Below are positions 43,690 through 56,246 of a stretch of DNA of 64,000 nt, piece after piece. The notes below the pieces were generated by a model that was given only the letters and a program-made list of their open reading frames with translations, did no database searches and was not told the origin of the DNA. The stretch spans positions 78,424,583-78,488,582 of the forward strand of contig OX638130.1 of assembly GCA_951804985.1 (NCBI GenBank). Reading direction: 5' to 3'. The DNA comes from Dryomyza anilis (lineage: Eukaryota > Arthropoda > Insecta > Diptera > Dryomyzidae). Each line of letters opens with the position of its first letter. Position 1 is the first letter of the stretch. The position numbers were made by a program, and so were the translations under genes.

Positions 43690-44272
43690 ACAAAGACGGC
43701 AATGGTAAAAATTACACTGTTCTACAAATTGAGGGTTGTTGGCCTAATCTGGAATGATTTCGGTCTCCTGATTCTTTCTGCGTACTCAGAATTGTCCCTA
43801 TACGTCGAGATTTTGCACAAAATCGAGTCAAAGTTACAAAAAAGGCCGTTTTTGGTACTTTATATCGCAAGTTATCGCACGATTTTGACATGTTGCAGAT
43901 GTAAACTTTATCACACAATTTAATATGAACCTTGGCCTACGGATAATTGGCAAAAAATATCTGTGTCCAAATATTAGTTTTTGCAAAAAATCAATAAGAA
44001 ATTTGTGATACCAAAAAAGTGTGTCGAGAGAGTAATTCATCACAATTCTCTAAGCTCTCTTAAAAAACATTTCAATATTAGTTCGCAATGTTTTTGCTGT
44101 CAAAATTTTGAAAAAATGCTTTAAACTTTATCTTACTTTTATAAAATTTGTTTATGAAATATTTTATTAAAATGGAGGGAATTGCACGCAGAGATATACA
44201 ATTTCATACTGATATAATGTAGTGGTGCTAAATGCAAAATCGAACCAAATTCTTAACATCTGATGTGCGCAT
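43690..44272 (+). repeat. Inverted repeat arm A (partner 52365-53395)
   Basis: The block from CTGTTCTACAA through ATACGTCGAGATTTTGC, TTATCCGTAGGCC-type sequence, GAGAGAGTAATTCATCACAA and ATGGAGGGAATTGC to CGCATTATG matches arm B in reverse complement along its length. The two arms lie about 8.1 kb apart. No protein is recognised; this is a dispersed repeat in opposite orientations or the ends of a large element. Confidence 0.75.
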
Positions 44273-47200
44273 TATGGGAAAACATGATGGGGAAAATTGA
44301 ACTACGTAATCTCCTGGTGTGTATTTGATTTGGCAGGCTTAAATGGGAAAAAAATCTATTACACATCCGTCGTCAACGAATCCCTGAGTTTCGTCAGGAC
44401 TTATTTCCGATCTGTTTCAGATCTGCTACTACGAATTTTCGAACAACCCTGTTCGTATTGAATCAGTTTTGTACGTGAATAGAATCTGAATCGGTCTTAA
44501 TACAACAATTTTCTCAATTTTCAAGAGAATTGTGTCAGTTTTATTTACGATATTCAAAACAAAATAACGAATGAAATGACACAAAATAGAACAGCGTGAG
44601 AAGAGAATCAGTTCAGCATAACTGACCTGAACGCGACAACAAAAGAAAAATAATGACATATATTTTGATTTTTATTTTTTAATTTTATTTCAATTTTTAC
44701 ATTTAACTAACAAGTAACATATTAAAACACATGTAATTAATTTTACATGTTCATACAATGCTAATTATATGAATTCGCGTTACCGACAACATTACGCTTA
44801 AATTCAATATCTTTTTGAATTTGCAGAATAATTACAAATAGTGGTACATATTAATTTGTGACGACGAGGTCCTTGAACTTTTGTGACTATGGTGTCGTAG
44901 AGGATACATATTCGCAGTCGATGCCGCCAATTATGTGTGCTGCATTCCGCCGCGATTTTAGGAAACCGGGGTTTGTCCATTCTTGAATCGTCTTAACATA
45001 GTTTTAGTGTTTTAAAATATATACCAAAAATTAATTTAAATAAAATAAGCAATAAAATCATTACTTACAATGAACATGAAAGTCCACGCGTTGAAAATTT
45101 TTAACAATGTTCATTATGCATATCTGTTTATTTTCAATGCCTCAGGCCATTTGCAATAAGAACATTTGAAATTGAAAAAAAAATATTTGTGAAAAGAGGA
45201 AGTGGAGGAAATGGAAAAATTGACAGAAAATTTAGCTATTTATAGAAGCTATCTGTAGAAATTGTCAGGGATGGCCTGAGTTCACGCTGGGAATGCTTCT
45301 GAGCGACTGAACTGAATTTTTTAAAAATTTGTCATGAATAAAATAAAAAATGAGATACCCTGCAGCTACTCTTTATCGAAAGTAATTTTTTTATATTGCT
45401 TGGACGCGGATGTAGTTATATATATTGAACATTTTATTTAAATGAATGGCAGATTTGGAACTATTTTTCGTGACGAATATGAATTGTGAAAATTTTAAAC
45501 ATATATACCCTTATGGATCGCTTCATCACAATTATAAAAAATTAATAATAAAATTGGTCGCCCAATGTTTGAAATCTAAATGAGAATACAATTCATTGTA
45601 TATTTTCAACCAGGGCTCGGGTGGAACCAGAACTGGAACCGGAACCGTTTCATTTTTATAGAACCGAAACTGGAACCGTATTTTAAATTTTTTTATGGAA
45701 CCGGAACTGGAATCGTTATTTTTTTTTATAGAACCGGAACTGAAACAGGATCATTACTAAATTAATTAGATCAGAAATTATTATAAAAAAAAAATAATAA
45801 TTAAATCAAATTGGTTACACGTGTGGACTTTGCGACTTTGTAAATGGTCAATATAATGCATATATATGTATATATATATATATATTTTTATATCAATATT
45901 TTTTTGTTAGTTTAAAACATAGATGTAGGAATGAACCCTACGACGTTTGAATACAAACATAAATTATTTTCTATTTTCAATAAAAGTTTATTTAGCCTCT
46001 TATCATGTATCTTTTTATTATCGTCTCGTTTTCAGTCCCCTTCGTCTAAAATTGGTGTAACGTATTTAAAACGTTTCGTTCGTTTCGCTCTTTCATTCGA
46101 ACATTTGTTCAATATTTTGGTTTTTCCAACTATTTTTTTGATATAGATTTTTTTTTTTTTTTACCTTATCGTATGATTTATATGAAATAATTAATTGCAT
46201 ACAAAATAACTATATCAATGAAGTAAAAACGAATACATTTGTGTATGGACATAAATCAAATACATATGTATTTATTTTAAAGACAGTTTTTTTTAGTTGT
46301 ATATATACTAGCTGGACATGTGCACAGCTTCACCGGTGCGAAGTTTTTGTATACATTTTTTTGATTTGATTTATATATTAGTACAATAAGAAGTGATTAT
46401 TTTACAGTTCAACAAAATTAAAAATACGTAGATAACGCCTAAGTTCAAGTTACAATCGGGCTCCTCTTGAATCTAACTTGAATGTTTTGATGACATTCCA
46501 CAGTATTTTAGAACAATAATTTTTTAATTCTAGCAGTACTTTTTTCATTCAAAAATAAAATTTTGATGAAAAAGTCAATGAAAAAGTTCGTGTATCCATG
46601 CGCAGTCAATGTGTTGCGAAGATGGGCGTTACAATGCACCGTATTTGCAGAGCTTCGCATGCAGCAGAGGAGCTGTTTGTAGAAAGGCACGAAATGTTCG
46701 CAATTTCTGCATCAGTGATTGCTGAATGTCAGAAGTTTTATAGTACGACGAGCATGTCCAGTCGCTGCCGAAGTTCCCAATACATTTTGTCATGCTCTAG
46801 CATCGCATTTCCAGCGAGATGTGATCATGAACTCCGTTTTTAATTATTTCAAAAATAAACAATTACGCATGAATATATGTACCTATTTGGTTGTTTTTAA
46901 TACATACATTTGCGGGATATTTTCAGCTATTTCTGAGACTCATTTCTGGGGTCTTTTCGGAACCTTTTTGCAATAAAAACTGAATCTTCTTAGATTTAGT
47001 TACATGAGCATTTTTTGACAATCTAGCAATATTTTTAGGCTCCGATACAAGACTCATAAAAGAGCCTTCTCCTATGCTCAGGTCTGAATGACGCATTTTT
47101 ATCAGAAAATGTATATTTCAAGACTCTTTTCTGAATGAAACATGAGCGCTCAGGCTCAGACAAATGATTGTGAAAACAATCTTTTCGGAGTTCTTGCGTT

Positions 47201-47362
47201 GGCTGGGTAATCAAAAAGTCAGTTTACAAAAAAATAAAAATTAAGAATAATGCCAAAATTGTACTTATAATTTAACATATTTAAAGAGAAATTAGATGTG
47301 TGGTTACTTATAAAAAGTAGATTTAAGATGTTAATAGATTATTGTTCTGAAAAATGTATTAG
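44273..47362. other. Intronic DNA with small transposon fragments
   Basis: On the minus strand 44990-44770 gives FLKSRRNAAHIIGGIDCEYV, which resembles the first catalytic motif region of Harbinger transposases, but weakly. At 45612-45730 CAGGGCTCGGGTGGAACC followed by GGAACCGGAAC repeats looks like the left end of a hAT element; no right end was found. Bases 46590-46850 are less AT-rich and unrecognised. TATATA microsatellites occur at 45860-45890. Confidence 0.4.
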
Positions 47363-47364
47363 TA

Positions 47365-50300
47365 CACCGAAAAAAAGACTGTATTAAAAATAACAAAAAA
47401 TGTCTTTAAAATAAATACATATGTATTTGATTTACGTCCAAAAGCATATGTATTTATTTTTACTAAACTGATGTAGTTGTTTTTGTATGGAAAATTACTA
47501 CACAGAAAAAATAATCGACGTAAATACAGCAATCAAAATTAATTATACACCATTCATTTGTCTAGCAATGACATTTTTTTCATTTTCATGTATTGAGCAA
47601 ACACATTCGCTAAAAATGTTATTTGCGACCAAATATATACCAATAAATGATTTTGCTTAAGAAGCAAATTATTTAATTGGTATGGTCGACGTTTTAAAAG
47701 CAATTTTGTATTTTCACAGTATTCTTATAATTCTTTTTTAGTTTATCAAAAAAGAATAACATAAATTCTTGTGAAAGTATATAACAAATATACTTTTCTG
47801 ATGATGAAGCATAATTAAATATGCAACTATTGCCATCATCATCATTTTCAATGACACCAATAGAGTATGATCAAACTCTATAAATGTTTATTTTGATATG
47901 AACCAAATGCCAACTAAAAATTCTAAGCAAACTCCACCAATTTCACGAATTCCACTAAATTCACCAGCGCTGTAAGCGAGTACACGAACACACACTACGC
48001 ACTGTTATAGCGACTACGCACTGCTACAGCTACCACTGACTACTATAGCGACCATGCACTGCTATAACATCAACGCGGTACGCGAATACACATAGCTGTT
48101 GCCAGCAAATGCGATTGCTAATATGAAGAATATGTACGCTAATACAATTAATAATTTAGTCGGCGCAGTTTTAGCAATAATTTGATTGTGTTGATGTACC
48201 TTTTTGGCTATATTTACGATTTTTTTTTTGTGTACATAATTTAACAGCTTTTCTATATAAAATTTCAATACATATGTATTAAAAAAACCTACATTTTGTC
48301 TTTATTTATACATCCAGAAATATGTAAAGAAATCCCTACACATGCCTTTAATTTTACAATAATATGTAGTTATTTTACTTTGTTGTGATAATTAATTAAA
48401 TAACATATTTATTTTTATTAATTAGGAAAATTATATGAATGAATATTAATATAATTTTTTTAATACCAAAAATAAGATACAAGAATAATAAATCTGAAAA
48501 CTATTTAGTTGTGTAGTACAAATACAACCACAAGAAAAGTCTACACATAAATAAATAAATAAATAAATAATATAAATAAATAAAAATATAAATAAAACAA
48601 ATATTTTCCTGATCATAAGATGGAAGCACCACTAAGTATCATCAGTTCTGACGACTCAAAAGAATGGCAAGCACTTAAGTGTTTCTTTTCGTTTAAAGCA
48701 CATACGATTTTCTTTAGAAAACGGGTCTTAAATATAGCAATAGTCAAGTTATAAGAGCTTCACAAGTACATGTGTGCTTTTCAGTATAAATAAACATTTC
48801 ATAAATGTTTTTAAAACATGTGTTTTTATACCCTACACTAAGAGTGAAAGGGTATATTCAGTTTGGTACGCCGCTTGTAACACCCAGAAGGAAGCATCTC
48901 CGGTATGGAAAAGTATATATATTCTTGATCAGCATGACCTCCTGAGTCGATTTAGCGATGTCCGTCTGTCTGTCCGCCTGTCTGTCCGCCTGTCTGTCCG
49001 TCCGTCTGCCTGTTCAAATCCCTACTACTTTTAAAATTGAAGAGCTAGATAAATGAAACTTATAACTTAGATTAGTAATATACCTACGCTGTATTGGCGA
49101 GATCGAGACCTATGATAAGACCACTTATGTTCAAATACCTCATATAAAATGTACATATAAAGATCAATTTTTATGTATACGTGCTTAGGTAAACTTTTTT
49201 GGTCAAATATATATTGACATCATGCTCAAATACATGATAATAATGTTTTCCGGCGAAAAGACTTGTGGTTCACAAAAAAAATCGAAATTCGGTACACCTA
49301 CCCATTTGTAAATATGGGTATCAAATGAATGGAAATTCTTCAGCGATTGAATGTTTGTAGTTATTTTCAGGATTCGTATACCCTGGTGACCTATATATCA
49401 CTTTGAATAGTAACCACACATATGTGTACGGTATTTATAGTCGGCTTAGACCGACTATAATTTTCATAATCCTAACTATCATAATTACACCTACTTTAAA
49501 ATTTCCCATGTGATCTAACCAACTGGATTTTCATAAATTGTACATTATTTACACGTATATTTCAAAATGAAATGTACGCGCGTTTTGTATATGGTTTTAT
49601 ATATTATATTCAGAATGATTTCTATGCAAACTGTAAGGGTTTTATTGATGTTTGTATAAATTTATTTAGAAACGTATATTATCTACTTTAAATAACCAAA
49701 GATAGGTTCTTAAAATATGTTTTTATTAATGTGTTTCAAAACGTGTTGTAAGTGCAAAAAACTATATAAAAATAAATGGTTAGTTGGACTACGAGCCAAA
49801 AGGTCGCTACGTGACTGGACTAAAAGAGCTTTACATCTTCACTGTGAAAAGCTGTAAAACTCTTCTGTGCTAGAAAATATCCTTGCGATGACCGCTTCAT
49901 TATGCGCATTTTCATAAGAACTCATGAGTCTTATCGCACATAAGACGTTTCACGCACAGTACAGCTTCACAGCGCGCAGGTGCCATTCGATATCAGAGAC
50001 GCACTACCGGAACATCACCCATATTACGCATACCTCCATATTATTTTTGCATACACAGCAACGAAGAATGTAACATAAATGATAATATGCACAAAATTAG
50101 TTTAAATTGAATTTTCAATTTGATTTAAATCAAATATGTATTTAAATCAATATATGTATGCACATTTTTTAAATTATATCACTTTGCTAAAGTACAACAT
50201 TTTAAAAACATGTTTAAAAACATAAAACGTTTAAAAACATAGAAAACATAAAGAAGACAGAATATAAATCGACATCCAATAAATAGGTGTGAAAATAAAA

Positions 50301-51204
50301 ATACGTAGGGTTTTTGTCAGGATTCTAGAAAACCTGTATAAATTGGATACATTTACTTCAAAACATTTTCTTATAATAGTTTCACAAATATTTTGATATT
50401 TGTAAATTCATTTGTGAAAATAAAAATACGTAAATTTTATGTAAATATGTTAATAATATTGTCGAAATTTATTTATTAGTATGTTCATTTCCAAATATTT
50501 TTACTATTCGCTTATAAAAATGTTTATTGGGATAATTTTCAAAACAAAGACATAATTTGTTTATAAATGCTACAGTAATTTTTCGGTGTACAGCTTTAAC
50601 AAATTAGTGGCTTTTTGACAAGTCTTCCATATACATTTGAATATTATTTTAAATTGAACACTATTTTTTTATTATTGGTAACGCTAAACATTTGGTTTTA
50701 AACATATAAACATAACTTAGCTATTTTTGAAAGTAAATTTTGTTTTCATATTTAGAGACATTTTAATAGGACTGTTAATTTCAAGATTTTATATAATAAA
50801 TTCAATTTTAATCAAATTTTTATTAAAACAATTCAATTTAAGTGATTCATATTTTTTTATACAGGGGAATTAATAGTAAATTTAAAGAATATTATTTATA
50901 AAAGAATTTATAATAATATGTAAATAATTTATAAATTAATATTAAACTATAATACACAAAATAATTGCATAATACATTTTATGTATTATGTAGTACACGT
51001 ATTTCAAAAATAAAAACTACAGAAAACAAACACATACTACATATTCTGCAATATGTAGAAACCGAATTTCGAATACATTGTGTAGTAAAATTTTGACAAA
51101 TTAATACAAATGTATTAAAAAAATGATCAAAATGTAGTAGAACTGAAGTTTTTCAAAACGAAGACATAAATGTAGTATAATTTACTACAGTAATTTTTTC
51201 GGTG
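47365..51204. mobile_element. TIR element of 3.8 kb with CACCGAAAAAA ends and TA at both sides
   Basis: The left end CACCGAAAAAAAGACTGTAT and the right end, reverse-complemented, CACCGAAAAAATTACTGTAG are each flanked by TA (47363-47364 and 51205-51206). A second right end of the same family lies inside at about 50578-50594, so two related copies are nested or overlapping. A DINE-like copy (48829-49545) is inserted within. TA duplication fits Tc1/mariner-type transposition, but no transposase is seen. Confidence 0.6.
48829..49545 (-). mobile_element. DINE-1/mini-me-like element, copy 2, long GTCY microsatellite
   Basis: Inverted relative of 6014-6727. The GTCY tract (about 48958-49012, CTGTCTGTCCGC-type repeats) is longer than in the other copies. 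It has the hairpin tatagtcggcttagaccgac and partner at about 49437-49460 and the core atatatattcttgatcagca near 48915-48934. Confidence 0.75.
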
Positions 51205-51207
51205 TAT

Positions 51208-51689
51208 ATTGTTACGAAAATTCAGTCTACGGAAAACTGTTCTACGAGTTCGTATCTCTGGATTGTGTACACTAAGAAAATAAGATGTTTATAAAAGTCT
51301 TGCTTCAATTATTCTTTTAAATTTACGCCTTGTAGCAAATATTCAAACATCCCATAAGTTTCAATAAAGTTGCAGCAAAACTATTACATTTGATTAATTT
51401 TCTTTCAATTCAATAAAAATTACTCCGCGTTTTCTAATGGAGTACCTTTTCCAAATATTCATCAACTATCTTCTTATTTGTAATATGTTTAATTGATGAT
51501 TGCTATAAATAATCGAAAATTTGAAAGAGGGTTGCTAGCAATATTTATAGTATTTCACGGATATTTGGGAGATGGTTGTCTCAAAGACGATTTAAATAAT
51601 TTGTAAATGACTTGATATTTAGGGCTGTGATATTTCTGGTTTTCTTAGTGTACAATATAAAAACAGTCTTATGTTTGGTTTAAATCAGG
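51208..51689 (-). repeat. gypsy LTR fragment, inverted, interrupted by a MITE
   Basis: Bases 51208-51269 match the reverse complement of the last 60 bp of the LTR at 2983-3528 (attgttacgaaaattcagtc and onward). After the MITE at 51270-51650 the match resumes at 51651 (tacaatataaaaac...ttggttt) to about 51689. It is a solo or truncated LTR of the same family. Confidence 0.8.
51270..51650. mobile_element. 381-bp MITE with CACTAAGAAAA ends and TSD TA
   Basis: Left end CACTAAGAAAATAAGATG; right end, reverse-complemented, CACTAAGAAAACCAGAAAT. TA flanks both sides (51268-51269 and 51651-51652). Removing the element and one TA restores the LTR sequence, which proves insertion. No coding capacity. 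The ends fit a Tc1/mariner MITE. Confidence 0.85.
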
Positions 51690-51800
51690 GTTGGACAAGA
51701 TTGTCTACAAATGTAGATTACACGATTGTTTACATGTAGACAATTGCATGTAGACAATCTCTAAAATACATGTAGACAATGTATACTATGTAGACAATGT
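51687..51800. repeat. hAT-like left end with TGTAGACAAT repeats
   Basis: CAGGGTTGGACAAGATTGTC begins a cluster of at least five ATGTAGACAAT or inverse motifs up to 51800. CAGGGTTGG-type starts are common among hAT elements. No matching right end was found. Confidence 0.45.
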
Positions 51801-52015
51801 ATATAATTCATAAATATTTGTATTTTGTAGTGATTTATATTGAGTAACTAATTAATCTAAGCAGGTTATTAAATTCATTTTTATAACAAACACTTTACAA
51901 ACTTGCGTCACAATTTAATGTTGTTTTTTTTTCCAAAGTGCAATTCTCGTTTTTGAACACTGTAGAGACTCTACAGCCTATACGAACTTGCTGCAACACA
52001 ACAACAGTAAGTGAC

Positions 52016-52129
52016 AAAAATTTACTATATTATGATCAGTCTATATCATGGTATGATTGGCATTGACCATACAAAAATTTACTATATTATGATCAGTCTA
52101 TATCATGGTATGATTGGCATTGACCATAC
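52016..52129 (+). repeat. Perfect 57-bp tandem duplication
   Basis: Two adjacent units beginning at 52016 and 52073, identical as far as I can read, from CAAAAATTTACTATATTATG to GATTGGCATTGACCATA. The surroundings (52140-52350) repeat ACCATG/CATGGTTG motifs, as in the interior of a MITE. Confidence 0.85.
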
Positions 52130-52364
52130 TTTGTTCGTGGCAGTCTTTATCATAATCATAACATGGTTCTTATCAACCATGTTTTGGTTTTTCAGAAATA
52201 CAATCATATTATAATAAATTGTCTACTATAATATGATTTTAGCGACCTTCTTATTGTTGAAATAAAATTGAAAATACTATACTTTGATTGTGACAACCAT
52301 GTAGGATTGTAAAGACCATAGCATGGTTGTCGCGATCATGTCGCAATCATATTATTTCTCTGCG

Positions 52365-53395
52365 TGCATAATGCGTACATCAGATACTAAAAATTTGGTT
52401 CGATTTTGAATTTAGCACCACTACATTATATCAGTATGAAATTGTATATCTCTGCGAGCAATTCCCTCCATTTTAATGAAATATTTCATAAACAAATTTT
52501 AAAAAATATTTCGAAAAATTTTAGTAAGATAAAGTTTAAAACATGGTTGAAGTATATACAGGTTAAGTCATCTTTAAAATTCAGGCGCCATTTACCTTTT
52601 TTTTAAACTGCTTGAAAGTTTCAACATTTGTTTACGAAAAATTTAAAAGAACATCAATGCTTTGTTTACAATTTCACAAAATTAACAAAAACTCAAAATA
52701 TGAACATCAACAAAACACAACATTTAAAACAGTTTTAAGATCTCCAGGACTTCAAAATGAACCATTGTGTATTTAGAATGTAAAACAGTTAATTTGTGCA
52801 GTGAATTTGAATAAAATAGTGAAAATTATATGAAAAAAACATAACCTTTAAATAAATTTTAAAATGACAATTAATAGTTTTATTTTCAAAATTTTTTTCT
52901 TGATATTCTCAACATTCTGTATGCCAACTATTTGTCTAGATGAATTAACCTGTATATACTTCAACAATGGTTTAAAGCATTTTTTCAAAATTTTGACAGC
53001 AAAAACATTGCGAACTAATATTGAAATATTTTTTAAGAGAGCTTAGAGAATTGTGATAAATTATTCTCTCGACACACTTTTTTGGTAACACAAATTTCTT
53101 TTTGATTTTTTGCAAAGACTAATATCTGGACACAGATTTTTTGCCAATTATCCGTAGGCCAAGGTTCATATTAAATTTTGTGATAAAGTTTGAGTCTGCA
53201 ACGTGTCGAAATCGTGCGATAACTTGCGATATAAAGTACCAAAAACGGCCTTTTTGCAACTTTGACTCGATTTTGTGCAAAATCTCGACGTATAGGGAAA
53301 ATTCTGAGTACGCAGCAATAATCAGGAGACCGAAATCAACCAGAAATGATAGGTTTCATTCCAGATTAAAATCATTGTAGAACAGAGTTATTTGC
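52365..53395 (-). repeat. Inverted repeat arm B, interrupted by a MITE
   Basis: Reverse-complement partner of 43690-44272; identical landmarks appear in reverse order. It is longer because of the 428-bp insertion at 52542-52969. The left border, just after CTCTGCGTG, coincides with the last similar base of arm A. Confidence 0.75.
52542..52969. mobile_element. 428-bp hAT-like MITE with 8-bp TSD
   Basis: The ends CATGGTTGAAGTATATACAG and, inverted, CATTGTTGAAGTATATACAG extend as inverted repeats for about 30 bp with two mismatches. GTTTAAAA (52534-52541) and GTTTAAAG (52970-52977) flank it. The uninterrupted site is seen in arm A near 44120-44130. No coding capacity. Confidence 0.85.
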
Positions 53396-54413
53396 TGTTT
53401 CCTGTCTCACAAAATTCTTATCATGAAACACATACAACGTATGTAGATGTGCAAATGGCAGTTTTTGGTGTGCAAGTGGTGCACCCCTCGTACCGCAAAC
53501 AAACGAAAGCCTAGGTCCAGCTAACATTTCACTTTCAGCTAAAAATTGTTATTATTATGCTTGTAAAACAGCATAAATATTTAAAAATTTACCATTTACG
53601 CAGTTTGTGCGTATCTTCTTCGTCCAAGAACGCTGCAACTAAGGAGCACTATTATCCGCATTTATCAGGAAATATAATCTGCTCCACGGCGGTATGTCTC
53701 AAAATACTATAATTAAATTTAAATTTTTTAAAATTCAAAATAAATGCTTATTAATACTTACATATGATTTAACTTGAAAACTACGTCGGTCAGCGGCCAT
53801 TTTAAATAAAATGAAAAATTTTCAGTTGACGTTTTCAAAAACGATCAACAAAGCAAACTTTGACTTCAACGCTTTCAATTCGTTAGGAAAATAATAAATT
53901 CAAAATCGTTTGTTTAAAATTTTGCAGGTAAAATCGGATTCGATCGAAAACTGGAACATACCTATATATTCTAATCATGTGAAAGATCATAATTTGGCTT
54001 CTAATAAACACAATCTATTAAATACAATTTCTAGATATAAATTAATTCCTTTAACATTTTTTGAATGTATCTGATGTTATGTTTTTAAATATAGGATAAA
54101 TTTTTTCTTAATGTAAGACTTGCAAATTTGACATGCTTCTTAATAGTTGAAAAAATATTGTTTTCAGTATTTTAAAGATAGCGATTATTGGGAATTTAAA
54201 ATTTCGAAACTTAAAATATCAATGACAAAATATAGTAAAAAAATGATCAAAATTAAAAAAAAAATCGAAAATAATATATATTTACAACTGTACATTTGTT
54301 TATACAGGTCTTTAAATGATTGTATTTAATTTTCGAAATAATTTGCTCCCATTCAATAATATTTTTATCTTGCTCATTTTCAGTACTATTTTAAACCATG
54401 TTTAATATAATTA
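53396..54413. other. AT-rich intronic DNA, no clear gene
   Basis: On the minus strand 53800-53765 reads MAADRRSFQVKSY followed by a GTAAGT-like donor, with an open but stop-containing stretch upstream of 53700. This may be a transposon gene start, but I do not recognise it. Confidence 0.35.
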
Positions 54414-54429
54414 ATGACCTCCAATCTGA

Positions 54430-55190
54430 ACATTCACAACACTGGTAATAAACCCACGTTTGTGACTTCTAGAAGACAGGAAGTGATAGACCTACCTTTG
54501 TCTAACTGTAGACTGAGAGAGTCAATCTTAAACTGGAAGGTTCTTAAAGAAGATTCTTTATCGAACCACAGGTATACCGAGTTTCTTACTACCGAGAGGT
54601 GCTGCCCTCTATGACGGTAAGAAACCCTAGAAAAACGAACTGGTTCATGTCTCAAGACATGAACTTGAGAATTCCCTCAATATTCCTGTCAGAATTCGTA
54701 CCAAAGAATGTATTGAGACGACCGTTCAAGTTATAAACGATGTCATAAATTCTAGTTTTCTACGAACATGTCCGGTACGAAAAACGTAATCTAGACCTCC
54801 CGTTCCTTGGTGGAACGCTTGTCTTGAAACCTTGCCCAAGGATTCCATAAAGCTTCTAAATAGGGCCCTAAAGAGCAATTTAGACTCTGACTAGTTTCTT
54901 TATCGAGCTAAACAGAAATAGTAAAAGTAACTAAATCGCAAATCGAAAAGTGTTTCTTATAAAGACTTCTGCAGTAGCATCGAATCCTGCAGTGAGACTA
55001 GCCGATTGGTCAAGTTTTTAAAAGAGACCGAACTGCCCGACTGGACTCACTGCGGAGACCTGATGGCTCGTATACTGAGTCTAAGACAGAGGTCCTAGTT
55101 GAGACTCACTTTCCGGGAAATCAAATCCATATAGGGCCACTTTGTAATCCCAGCACTGGGGACTGCAATAATAACTCTAAGGTTGCCAGA
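54430..55190 (+). pseudogene. LOA-type LINE endonuclease end and linker
   Basis: KPTFVTSRRQEVIDLPLSN and NWKVLKEDSLSNHRYTEF (the catalytic D/N-H site, with Asp replaced by Asn) mark the endonuclease C-terminus. The following linker is visible in three frames to about 55100. The original frame is broken at about 54610 and 54750. Confidence 0.7.
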
Positions 55191-55988
55191 TTGGTTATGT
55201 ACGATGAAGCTATCCAATACGCAGTGGCCTCTTTTGATGGCTTCAAGTCATCTGGGCCGGATGGCATCTACCCAGTCATGCTACAGGAAGGTATAACCCA
55301 ATTGCTACCATGCCTAATGAAGATTTTTAGAGCAAGTCTCGCATGGGCATTCATTCCGACATCCTGGCGTTTAGTTAAAGTAGCCTTCATTACTAAAGTT
55401 GGAAGAGAAGACTATTCCATAGCCAAGAGCTTCAGACCCATTAGTATGATGTCCTTCATGCTAAAGTGTCCAGAAAGACTAGTTGAGTTGCACATCAGAA
55501 AAATATCGTTGTTAAGGTACCAACTATCATCAAGACAACATGCCTACCAACGTGGAAAATCCTGTGAAACAGCATTGCAACATATGGTTGGCCGGATCGA
55601 GAATGTTTTTCAGAGGAAGATGTACGTCATGGGCATATTTGTGGACATCGAGGGTGCTTTTGATAATGCGACTTTTGATGGAATGTGTGACGCAGCTAGA
55701 AGGCATGGAATAGATAAAACATTGGTCAACTGGCTAAGGTTAATGCTAATGTTTAGGACCATCACCTCTGAGGCGGAGTGCGGTCAGTATATTATGGCAG
55801 GGGTGAATAGAGGTTGTCCTCAAGGAGGCATTCTGTCCCCCCTGCTCTGGTGTATGCTGGTTGACTCTCTGCTCAACGATCTTGATGGACCAGGTGGACA
55901 AAACAGCAGCTGTACAGCTGTACTGCAAACGGACTTTCCGTCATCCCTCACCAAACAGGGATTGTTCTCTTCACTAGGAAAAGAATAA
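55191..55988 (+). pseudogene. LOA-type LINE reverse transcriptase, YADD segment deleted
   Basis: The RT begins FDGFKSSGPDGIYPVMLQEG, continues KSFRPISMMSFMLK and RQHAYQRGKSCETALQHMV, with the first catalytic Asp in VMGIFVDIEGAFDNATF and the motif NRGCPQGGILSPLLWCMLV. After LLNDLDGPGG the sequence jumps to the thumb (CTANGLSV in another frame), so the YADD box and flanks are missing. The last residues of this frame (VLQTDFPSSLTKQGLFSS) are out of frame. LOA elements normally carry RNase H downstream, as here. Confidence 0.85.
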
Positions 55989-56246
55989 TGACAGGATTAT
56001 TTCTACCAGTACTTAAGGGTGTCACTATTCCTCTGTCTAACGAAGTAAAATATCTGGGCTTAACTCTAGATAGTAAACTACTTTGGACAACACATGTTGA
56101 AAATAAAATTTCGCGAGCATTGAATGCCTTCTGGCAATACAAAGGAATTTTTGGCAAGACATGAGGACTATCGCCGAGCAAAACCTTATGGATTTACACG
56201 GCAATGATAAGACCGATGATATCATATGCATCGGTAGTCTGGTGGA
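55916..56246 (+). repeat. 331-bp inverted arm 1 within the LOA LINE
   Basis: The correct frame reads FTRKRIMTGLFLPVLKGVT, KYLGLTLDSKLLW and ISRALNAFWQYKGIFGKT, the RT thumb. It is nearly identical to the reverse complement of 57262-57592, with a handful of substitutions. Both arms end at the same positions, giving equal lengths of 331 bp. Confidence 0.85.

Noticed and set aside
44770..44990. Harbinger transposase fragment (HIIGGIDCEYV)
   Set aside because: Only one short motif-like string is visible and the flanks do not support it; mentioned only inside a regional note.
46598..46976. Possible host exon in a less AT-rich stretch
   Set aside because: Translations in all frames lack recognisable motifs and splice-compatible boundaries; left as unassigned.
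43684..53400. Single 9.7-kb transposon bounded by arms A and B
   Set aside because: No target duplication or conserved outer termini could be found; two dispersed copies in opposite orientation are equally likely.
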